A DNA stretch of 13,193 bases from DATAEK01 sp036258055 (GTDB taxonomy: Bacteria; Acidobacteriota; Vicinamibacteria; Vicinamibacterales; 2-12-FULL-66-21): assembly GCA_036258055.1 (NCBI GenBank), contig DATAEK010000228.1, forward strand, positions 1-13,193, written 5' to 3'. The notes beneath the pieces were generated by a model. That model ran no database searches. It saw only the letters and a program-made list of their open reading frames with translations, and was not told the DNA's origin. A program made the translations under genes and the position numbers. Shown here one piece after another: positions 7,318-13,193 of the stretch (the stretch's first letter is position 1; each line of letters begins with the position of its first letter).

Positions 7318-7322
7318 CCTCC
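7318..7322 (-). promoter_or_regulatory. Ribosome binding site GGAGG for the Omp85 gene
   Basis: GGAGG on the minus strand lies 5 nt before GTG 7312, favouring that codon over ATG 7354. The extra 14 codons include a short GGCT tandem stretch (7337-7350) and are probably untranslated leader. Confidence 0.55.
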
Positions 7323-7399
7323 GAGGGCGAACGGCGGGCTGGCTGGCTGGCCATGTGCTGTAGACGACGGCCGGCGCCAGGTAGTTCCCCGCGATAGAC

Positions 7400-7428
7400 T
7401 TAAACGGATTGTTTTCGCGGCGTATTAC
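7400..7428 (+). promoter_or_regulatory. Possible promoter for the MFS/spermidine synthase gene
   Basis: TATTAC (7423-7428) lies 17 nt after TTAAAC (7400-7405), and the ATG at 7443 follows 14 nt after the -10. The predicted leader would be very short, which fits the absence of a Shine-Dalgarno. The -35 match is weak, with 3 of 6 bases. Confidence 0.25.
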
Positions 7429-7442
7429 CGACCACGCCCCTC

Positions 7443-9908
7443 ATGCCTTCACCTTCGCGCCAGAAAGTCGAAGCTCCCCAGGCCGACAGCTTGTTTTTGC
7501 CCCTGTTGATCGTGCTTTTCGTCGGGAGCGGCTGTGCTGCGCTCATCTACGAAGTGGTCTGGCTGCAGCTCCTCCAGCTCGTCATCGGATCGTCTGCGGT
7601 GTCGATCGGGGTGCTGCTTGGAACCTTCATGGGTGGCATGTGCCTCGGCAGCCTGCTCCTTCCTCGTTATGTCTCGCCCGTTGCGCATCCGCTGCGGGTC
7701 TACGCGTGGCTCGAGCTGGGCATTGGCGCGATCGGCATCGCCGTGCTCGTGTTCGTGCCGATCATCGGAAATCTCTACGCGACGAGCGTCGCGCACGGCT
7801 TTCCTGGAATCCTGCTTCGCGGGCTGCTGTGCGCCATCTGTCTATTGCCGCCGACAGTCCTGATGGGCGCAACGCTCCCCGCGATCGCCAGGTGGATTGG
7901 AACGACAGGCACCGGCGTGTCATGGCTGGGATTCTTCTACGGCGCGAACATCGCCGGCGCCGTGTTTGGGTCTCTGTTTGCCGGCTTCTACCTGCTCCGC
8001 GACTTCGATATGGCCACGGCCACGTTCGTGGCGGTGGCCATCAACGTTCTCGTTGGCGGGATTGGTCTCCGGCTTGCCGCAAGAACGCCGTATCACGCGC
8101 ACTCCGTCCCCGACGGATCCGATGCGGTGACCGGGGCTCGCGGCGCTGCCGCGGTATACGCGGCAATTGCGATCTCAGGCTTCTGTGCCCTTGGCGCTGA
8201 GGTGGTGTGGACGCGCGGGTTGTCGCTCCTGCTCGGAGCGACGACCTACACGTTTTCGATCATCCTGGCGGTCTTCCTGACCGGTCTCGGCATCGGCAGC
8301 GGCGTGGGATCGTTTCTGGCCCGCACGATTGCGTCACCGCGAACCGCGCTGGCGTGGTGTCAGGTCCTCGCAGGGCTCGCAGCCGCGTGGGCTGCGGTCA
8401 TGCTCGGGCGCTCGCTGCCGTACTGGCCGGTGAACCCGTGGCTGTCGACCAGCCCCTGGCTGACGTTTCAGATCGATCTCGTGCGCTGCTTCTGGACGCT
8501 GCTGCCCGCGAGCCTGATGTGGGGCGCCAGCTTTCCGCTGGCGCTCGCCGGCGCGGCCGCACGCGGTCAGGATCCGGGTCGGCTCGTGGGCGGGGTGTAC
8601 GCCGCCAACACCGTTGGCGCTATCGCCGGCGCGCTCGGCTTCAGCCTGATCGTGATTCCCTTTTTCGGTACGCACGGTGCGGAACGCGCGATCGTCGCGT
8701 TTGCCGTCATCGCAGCAATCGTCTCAATCCTGCCGAGCCGTTCGTCGTCGTCACCAGGTGATCGCGCAGTTTCGTTCTCCGTCGGTCGCGACGGCCTCGT
8801 CGCGGCCGCCTGCCTCGCGCTCGCAATTCTCGCCTGGCTCGTCCCTGGGCTGCCGCCCGGCCTCATCGCCTACGGCCGATCGCTTCCAACGCGGGAAGCG
8901 CCCGGGACGAAGTACTTGTACGTCGGCGAGGGGATCAATTCGTCGATCGCCGTGTCGCAGCTCTCGAACGGCGTCCGCAATTTCCACGTCGCGGGAAAGA
9001 TCGAGGCCTCGAGCGAGCCCCAGGACATGAGCCTGCAGCGCATGCTCGGCAACATCCCTGCGCTCTTTCATCCGAAGCCGAAATCGGTTCTGGTCGTCGG
9101 CTTCGGTGCCGGCGTTACCGCCGGCTCGTTCATGCCGTACCGTGACGTCGAGCGGATGGTCATCTGCGAGATCGAGCCCTTGATTCCGCAGAAGGTCGCG
9201 CCGTTTTTCGAGCGCGAGAATCACGGCGTGCTCCGCGATCCGCGGGTCACCGTTCTCTTCGACGACGCGCGCCACCGGATTCTGACGATGAACGATCGGT
9301 TCGACATCATCACCTCGGATCCGATTCATCCGTGGGTCAAGGGCGCGGCAACGCTCTACACGAAGGAGTACTTCGAGCTCGTCAAGCGCCACCTTAACCA
9401 GGGTGGGCTCGTTACGCAGTGGGTGCCACTCTACGAGAGCACGCCAGAAGTCGTGAAGAGCGAGATCGCGACGTTCTTCGAGGTGTTTCCCAACGGCACT
9501 ATCTGGGGGAATCTCAACAACGGCGAAGGGTACGACCTCGTGCTCCTCGGCCAGGCGGACGGCGGTCCGCTCGATGCCGACGGCGCCGAGCGCCGTCTGC
9601 TCTCGTCCGACCACGCCGAGGTCCTCGCGTCGTTGAGCGAGGTGGGATTCAAGTCCCTGGGAGCGTTGCTCGGCACCTACGCCGGGCACGCCGCCGACCT
9701 CGGAAACTGGCTTCACGGCGCCGAGATCAACCGCGATCGCAATCTCCGCCTGCAGTATCTGGCCGGGCTGCAGTTGAATCAGTATCAGGCGGGATCTATC
9801 TACACCGAGATCCTGGGTTATCGGCGGCTCCCTGAAGATCACTTCATCGCGTCAGCCGAGTTGCGCGAGGAACTCCGACGGCGATTGGGAGGTGAGGACA
9901 GTCGGTGA
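7443..9908 (+). CDS. Fused MFS-type membrane domain and spermidine synthase-like domain
   Basis: An 821-residue inner-membrane protein. Residues about 18-470 contain roughly 12-13 hydrophobic segments forming a transporter-like domain with visible internal duplication: SGCAALIYEVVW (29-40) is echoed by SGFCALGAEVVW (245-256), PTVLMGATLPA (137-147) by ASLMWGASFPL (356-366), and FYGANIAGAVFGSL (165-178) by VYAANTVGAIAGAL (385-398). Residues about 490-705 form a Rossmann methyltransferase/spermidine synthase fold: GFGAG (553-557) for the nucleotide-binding loop, acidic E576 in CEIEP, DDAR (607-610), and SDPIHPW (625-631) at the catalytic-Asp position, followed by LYTKEYF. The family is common in bacteria. 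Aminopropyl transfer or another S-adenosyl-dependent reaction at the membrane is plausible, but the substrate is not established. The gene is divergent from the Omp85 gene and convergent with the M1 peptidase gene. ATG 7443 has no Shine-Dalgarno. Confidence 0.9.
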   Translation: MPSPSRQKVEAPQADSLFLPLLIVLFVGSGCAALIYEVVWLQLLQLVIGSSAVSIGVLLGTFMGGMCLGSLLLPRYVSPVAHPLRVYAWLELGIGAIGIAVLVFVPIIGNLYATSVAHGFPGILLRGLLCAICLLPPTVLMGATLPAIARWIGTTGTGVSWLGFFYGANIAGAVFGSLFAGFYLLRDFDMATATFVAVAINVLVGGIGLRLAARTPYHAHSVPDGSDAVTGARGAAAVYAAIAISGFCALGAEVVWTRGLSLLLGATTYTFSIILAVFLTGLGIGSGVGSFLARTIASPRTALAWCQVLAGLAAAWAAVMLGRSLPYWPVNPWLSTSPWLTFQIDLVRCFWTLLPASLMWGASFPLALAGAAARGQDPGRLVGGVYAANTVGAIAGALGFSLIVIPFFGTHGAERAIVAFAVIAAIVSILPSRSSSSPGDRAVSFSVGRDGLVAAACLALAILAWLVPGLPPGLIAYGRSLPTREAPGTKYLYVGEGINSSIAVSQLSNGVRNFHVAGKIEASSEPQDMSLQRMLGNIPALFHPKPKSVLVVGFGAGVTAGSFMPYRDVERMVICEIEPLIPQKVAPFFERENHGVLRDPRVTVLFDDARHRILTMNDRFDIITSDPIHPWVKGAATLYTKEYFELVKRHLNQGGLVTQWVPLYESTPEVVKSEIATFFEVFPNGTIWGNLNNGEGYDLVLLGQADGGPLDADGAERRLLSSDHAEVLASLSEVGFKSLGALLGTYAGHAADLGNWLHGAEINRDRNLRLQYLAGLQLNQYQAGSIYTEILGYRRLPEDHFIASAELREELRRRLGGEDSR

Positions 9909-9923
9909 ACATGTCCCATGGCC

Positions 9924-9951
9924 CATTTGCCATTTACCCTTTGCCCTTTAC
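9924..9951. repeat. Four tandem heptamers (CATTTGC/CCTTTAC) at a convergent junction
   Basis: The units are CATTTGC, CATTTAC, CCTTTGC and CCTTTAC, which follow C(A/C)TTT(G/A)C exactly. The stop codon of the M1 peptidase gene (9934-9936, minus strand) lies inside the array, and its last codons (VKGKG) are encoded by it. It differs in sequence from the other arrays in the window. Confidence 0.75.
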
Positions 9952-11553
9952 CATCTCCGAAGGCCCCATCAGCATCGATGTGTTCGGATCCAGCACGACG
10001 TCGGTGGGTTCCGCGTCGGCGGTGAACGTGAACGATCCGGACGCACCCGTCAGTTCCACTTTCTCCACGCGCATGGCGGGAGCGCCGGGCATCGTCAGAC
10101 CGATCTCGAGCGGCAGGCGGTAAGGCTCTCCCGTCTGCGACTGCGCGATCTGGACCTTGACCTGCTTCGACGCGGCGTCGTACTGCCAGGTGCCGGTGAG
10201 TTTCGGCACGCCGCTTCGCGTCAGCCACTGCGAGAAGAACCAGCCGAGATCCTTCCCTGATGTCGCTTCCATGATCCGCCGCAGCTCGTCGGTCGACGTG
10301 TTCTGGTTCATGTAGCGGCGGTAGTACTCGCGGATCCCCGTCCAGAAGTTCTCGGTGCCGATGAGGCCGCGCAGCATGTGCAGCGTCCAGCCGCCTTTCT
10401 GATAGACGATCTGGTTCAGCACGCGCCGCATGTCCGAGAGATTGCGGTGGATGACCGGCGTGTCCGGCAGCTTCTTCTCGAGATCCAGGATGCTGTTGCG
10501 GCTGCGCTTCAGGCCGGCGACGAAGGCGTCGCGCCCCTCGTATTGCTCCGTGTAGAGCAGCGTGAAGTACGTCGCAAATCCTTCGCTCAGCCACACGTCG
10601 TCCCAGTCGCGCTCGGTGACGGCGTTCCCGAACCACTGGTGCGCGACTTCGTGGACGACGGGCGCGCGGCCGACGGTGACGCCGCGCTCGCCGTAGAAGA
10701 TCGCGCTGGCGTGTTCGGTGCCACCTCCGAGGCCCGCGGCTTCGACGTGGGCGAGTTTTTCGTAGACGTACGGACCGATGTGATCGCTGAAGTACTCGAA
10801 CGCCTGGCGGCCCGTGGTTTCGAATGCCGCCTGGCCCTTCTCCCGATCCTGCGGGAAGACCCACGACTGCAGCGAGATGCCCCGGACGGTCGCATAGTGA
10901 TGTGCCGAGAATCGCGCCATGCCGAGCGCGTAGAGCCACGAGGATATCGGCACCGACTGCTTCCAATGCGTACGCCTGACGTCACCAGGCAGGTCGAGCT
11001 CCTCGACGAGCAAGCCGTTCGCCACGATCTGATAGTGTGCCGGCGCGGTGACGATGAACTCGCCCGTGGCCTTGTCGTACGGGTGATCGATCATCGGCAG
11101 CCACTGCCTGGCGTTGTTCGGCCAGTTCTCCGAGAACGCTGTGCGCTCCCCGTGGATATTGTCGATGAGCCTTAGGCCGCCTCCCGGGATTCCCCGATAC
11201 GTCGTGGTGCACTGCACCTCGTCGCCCGCTCTGGGCGGTTGCGCGAGCGGGATGTGCAATCGGTCCGCACTGTGCGTGAACTGAACGGGCTGCCCGTTGC
11301 AGGTCACGGCCGAGACGGTCATGCCCTTGCCGGCAGACGCGCTCGTGAGGTCGAGCACGAGCTCCTTCAGGCCCGCGGCGACGAACTTCACGGTCGCCGT
11401 GCTTTCGCCGGCGATCTCGTTGTTCGCGTCGGTGATCGTCAAGCGGAAGACGTAGTGGATCGCATCCACGCCCGGCTGTCGCGGATAGGTGTCCGCGCGG
11501 AGGCCGACCGTTGAGACGAATCCGAGCGCCAGGATCAAGAATGTTGTTCGCAT
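9934..11553 (-). CDS. M1-family zinc metallopeptidase (aminopeptidase N-like), exported, compact
   Basis: 539 residues. A signal peptide spans about 1-20 (hydrophobic core FLILALGFVSTVGL, cut near LRA). An N-terminal beta domain extends to about 215, followed by the gluzincin catalytic domain: HEVAH at 301-305 with the third zinc ligand E324 in WLSEGFATYF (HExxH-18-E), and transition-state Tyr384 in IVYQKGG. The usual GxMEN exopeptidase motif is replaced by GGGTEH (276-281), keeping the Glu that would bind the free amino terminus. A short C-terminal beta region (about 450-525) is present, but the large helical C-terminal domain of full aminopeptidase N (about 870 residues) is missing. Periplasmic or secreted peptide trimming is likely; exact specificity is unknown. 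It follows the M24 gene by 3 nt, so co-transcription is likely. The last residues come from a tandem repeat and seem recently acquired. Confidence 0.9.
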   Translation of the reverse strand: MRTTFLILALGFVSTVGLRADTYPRQPGVDAIHYVFRLTITDANNEIAGESTATVKFVAAGLKELVLDLTSASAGKGMTVSAVTCNGQPVQFTHSADRLHIPLAQPPRAGDEVQCTTTYRGIPGGGLRLIDNIHGERTAFSENWPNNARQWLPMIDHPYDKATGEFIVTAPAHYQIVANGLLVEELDLPGDVRRTHWKQSVPISSWLYALGMARFSAHHYATVRGISLQSWVFPQDREKGQAAFETTGRQAFEYFSDHIGPYVYEKLAHVEAAGLGGGTEHASAIFYGERGVTVGRAPVVHEVAHQWFGNAVTERDWDDVWLSEGFATYFTLLYTEQYEGRDAFVAGLKRSRNSILDLEKKLPDTPVIHRNLSDMRRVLNQIVYQKGGWTLHMLRGLIGTENFWTGIREYYRRYMNQNTSTDELRRIMEATSGKDLGWFFSQWLTRSGVPKLTGTWQYDAASKQVKVQIAQSQTGEPYRLPLEIGLTMPGAPAMRVEKVELTGASGSFTFTADAEPTDVVLDPNTSMLMGPSEMVKGKG

Positions 11554-11556
11554 GAT

Positions 11557-12996
11557 TCAACGACGCGGAGCCGAAGCACCGCGCTCCGCCATGGTCTTTT
11601 CGATCGCCTCGACTTCGACCGGCACCGATGCCGACAGGTTCTCGTAGCCGGTCTCCGTCATCAGAATCGCATCCTCGAGTCGAAGCCCGAGACCGAGGTC
11701 CGGGATCTGCATCGCCGGTTCGATCGTGAAGAGCTGCCCGGCTACCAGCGTGTCGGTTCGGCGGGTGACGTCGTGCACTTCCATGCCAATGGTGTGACCG
11801 AGGCTGTTGGCTGTGCTCTTGCGATAGCGTTCCACGAATGCCGTCGCCGCCTGTCGAATCTTCGGGTCGGTGAACGTGAACGTCGTCAGCACGCCATCCA
11901 TCTTCTTCACGGCATCCGCGATGATCTCGCGCACGGGCACGTTCGGTTTGATCGACGTCATCAGCGCCTGATAGAGCCGCAGGTACGACGTGTAGTACTC
12001 ACGTTGCCACGCGGTGAACTTGCCGTTGGCCGGGAAGACGCGGGTGACGTCGGAGACGTAGTACTTGTAGTCCGGCGCGTAGTCGAACTGCACGAGATCG
12101 CCGTCCGCAAGCCTGGCCATGCCGCGATGGTAGTGGGAGAAGATCGTGTTCTTGCCGGTTGCCACCAGCGCAAAGTAGGCGGCGCCCTGCGCGCCGTGTT
12201 TCTTGAAGATGTACTCCGCCGCGGCCTGCAGCTCGTACTCGAACTTGCCCGGCGCCGTCTCGCGCATGGCCTCGACGATCGCAAGGCCGGTGATCCGGGT
12301 GGCTTCGCGGATCACCGCAATCTCGCGCGGGCTCTTCAAGAACCTCAGGCCGTCGACGATCGGATCCAGGTCTTTCAGCTGCGCCTGTGGGGCCCGGGCT
12401 TTGACGTGATCGATGAACGCCTGCTCTCTCGATTGACGGCCGTCCCACGGATCCTGCGCATTGGCGCGCGCGAATCCCGCTGCGTCGCCGGCCGACCCGC
12501 TTCCCAGGACCTCGGGTCTGAACGGCGTGTAAATCACCCGGGAATCCTGACCGAACGCCGCCACGGCGGCTTCCAGTTGCTCCCGCGGGACGACGCTTTC
12601 GATGCCGCTGATGCGTGCGGCATCGGCGTCGGGTTCGAGCATCGGACCCCACATGCGCGCGCGACGCGTGCTGTCGGGCAGGTAGAGCGTCGAACGCTTG
12701 GTGCGTCCGTCGATGACCACGAACGCGCGCGGGACTTCGACGCCGGTCAGGTAGAAGAACTGGTTGTTCTGCCGGAAGGGCGCCTCGGCCGGCTTTTCGG
12801 CGGCGCCCTGCACGATGGCGACGCCATCGCCGATCTGCTGCATGACCGCCGCGCGTCGCGCCGCATATTCCTCTTTCGGAAACACGTCGCTGAACCACGG
12901 CGGCGCCTCGGGGCCCGTCAGCGCCTGCTGCGAGTGCACGACGGCAGCCAACGCCATCAACAGGACGACCGCCAGAGACGCGCGAGCCATCTTCAT
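11557..12996 (-). CDS. M24-family Xaa-Pro aminopeptidase-like metallopeptidase (PepP type), exported
   Basis: 479 residues. A signal peptide occupies about 1-22 (SLAVVLLMALAAVV, cut near VHS). An aminopeptidase P N-terminal domain covers about 38-170 (FRQNNQFFYLTGVEVPRAF at 74-92), and the pita-bread catalytic domain covers about 220-465. All five dinuclear metal ligands are present: D305 (FDYAPDY), D316 (YVSDVTR), H401 (LGHTIGMEVHD), E426 (FTIEPAM) and E441 (GLRLEDAI). Proton-shuttle histidines H288 and H408 also align, whereas the H350 position of E. coli PepP is Asn397. The expected reaction is removal of the N-terminal residue before proline, here outside the cytoplasm, unlike cytosolic PepP. 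It is the first gene of a probable pair with the M1 peptidase. ATG 12996 has no Shine-Dalgarno but sits 7 nt after a TATAGT box, suggesting a leaderless message. Confidence 0.9.
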   Translation of the reverse strand: MKMARASLAVVLLMALAAVVHSQQALTGPEAPPWFSDVFPKEEYAARRAAVMQQIGDGVAIVQGAAEKPAEAPFRQNNQFFYLTGVEVPRAFVVIDGRTKRSTLYLPDSTRRARMWGPMLEPDADAARISGIESVVPREQLEAAVAAFGQDSRVIYTPFRPEVLGSGSAGDAAGFARANAQDPWDGRQSREQAFIDHVKARAPQAQLKDLDPIVDGLRFLKSPREIAVIREATRITGLAIVEAMRETAPGKFEYELQAAAEYIFKKHGAQGAAYFALVATGKNTIFSHYHRGMARLADGDLVQFDYAPDYKYYVSDVTRVFPANGKFTAWQREYYTSYLRLYQALMTSIKPNVPVREIIADAVKKMDGVLTTFTFTDPKIRQAATAFVERYRKSTANSLGHTIGMEVHDVTRRTDTLVAGQLFTIEPAMQIPDLGLGLRLEDAILMTETGYENLSASVPVEVEAIEKTMAERGASAPRR

Positions 12997-13003
12997 GCCG
13001 CAG

Positions 13004-13009
13004 ACTATA
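13004..13009 (-). promoter_or_regulatory. -10 box TATAGT, possible leaderless promoter of the M24-M1 pair
   Basis: On the minus strand TATAGT lies exactly 7 nt before ATG 12996, the spacing at which transcription would begin at or beside the start codon. No Shine-Dalgarno precedes the ATG. No good TTGACA-like -35 is visible at 16-18 nt spacing. Confidence 0.35.
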
Positions 13010-13060
13010 TCGCCGCTCGAGGCGATGGCGTTATTAGGATGGTGAATAGGTCAGAGGCGA

Positions 13061-13193
13061 CAGTCGGTAGTCGGCAGTCGACAGTCGGCAGTCGCAGTCG
13101 GCAGTCAGTCGGCAGTCGCAGTCGGCAGTCAGTCGGCAGTCGCAGTCGACAGTCAGTCGGCAGTCGCAGTCGACAGTCAGTCGGCAGTCGCAG
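13061..13193. repeat. CAGTCGG tandem array with 24-bp higher-order period, continuing past the window
   Basis: Three simple heptamers (13061-13081: CAGTCGG, TAGTCGG, CAGTCGA) lead into a regular 24-bp unit built of CAGTCGG + CAGTCG + CAGTCGG + CAGT. Copies lie at 13082-13105, 13106-13129, 13130-13153 and 13154-13177, plus 16 bp to the end. Copies 1 and 2 are identical; copies 3 and 4 share one G-to-A change (CAGTCGA). The period is a multiple of three, but no gene context supports coding. The array begins about 65 bp upstream of the M24 gene. Confidence 0.9.

Noticed and set aside
6353..7363. 336-codon plus-strand open frame opposite the Omp85 gene
   Set aside because: The product has no recognisable domain; its hydrophobic runs arise from the complement of the Lys/Asp-rich insert. 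The minus-strand frame has signal peptide, POTRA and barrel motifs.
8751..9842. 363-codon minus-strand open frame opposite the spermidine-synthase domain
   Set aside because: No family resemblance; the plus strand carries the conserved nucleotide-binding and catalytic motifs.
10378..11175. 265-codon plus-strand open frame opposite the M1 peptidase
   Set aside because: Antisense of a gene with intact HExxH-18-E; the composition is typical of a GC-rich shadow.
13061..13193. CRISPR array
   Set aside because: Units are contiguous with no unique spacers, so this is a simple nested tandem repeat.

Overview
The window is about 13.2 kb of high-GC DNA. It looks like chromosome from a soil-type acidobacterium, possibly Vicinamibacteria. 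This is inferred from gene content: an ABC permease of the acidobacterial duplicated 'orphan' type, an Omp85 protein with an unusual N-terminal domain, a fused MFS/spermidine-synthase membrane protein, exported M24 and M1 peptidases, and degenerate short tandem repeats between genes. No rRNA, tRNA, insertion sequence, phage gene or CRISPR array was seen.

Layout from left to right: (1) 1-278 holds no convincing gene; it has a small hairpin at 3-26 and a degenerate G-rich heptamer array at 104-152. (2) 279-1965, minus strand, is a broken duplicated permease that has lost its middle and changed frame at about 1120-1126. (3) 2186-4900, plus strand, is a compact three-gene cluster: a DHDPS/NAL-superfamily Schiff-base lyase, an SDR-fold protein lacking the usual YxxxK pair, and a monofunctional proline dehydrogenase-family enzyme. 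Together they suggest catabolism of an imino acid or amino acid, possibly hydroxyproline-like. (4) 4946-7312, minus strand, is an Omp85/BamA-like outer-membrane protein with a LolA-like N-terminal half. It runs tail to tail with the proline dehydrogenase gene. (5) 7443-9908, plus strand, is a membrane-anchored spermidine-synthase-like protein, divergent from the Omp85 gene. (6) 9934-12996, minus strand, is a likely two-gene operon for exported peptidases: an M24 Xaa-Pro aminopeptidase-like enzyme followed 3 nt later by a compact M1 metallopeptidase. (7) 13061-13193 is a tandem array with a 24-bp higher-order period that runs off the window end.

The exported peptidases could release N-terminal residues and proline-containing dipeptides, and the plus-strand cluster could oxidise the released imino acids. 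That link is inference only, because the two groups lie 5 kb apart on opposite strands. The most striking non-coding pattern is that both tail-to-tail junctions (4901-4945 and 9909-9933) are largely filled by short tandem repeats of unrelated sequence, and each array contains the stop codon of the minus-strand gene. No defence system or clearly new multi-gene machine was found. The best leads are the non-canonical catalytic residues in the three-gene cluster, the LolA-like/POTRA/barrel fusion and the repeat arrays.
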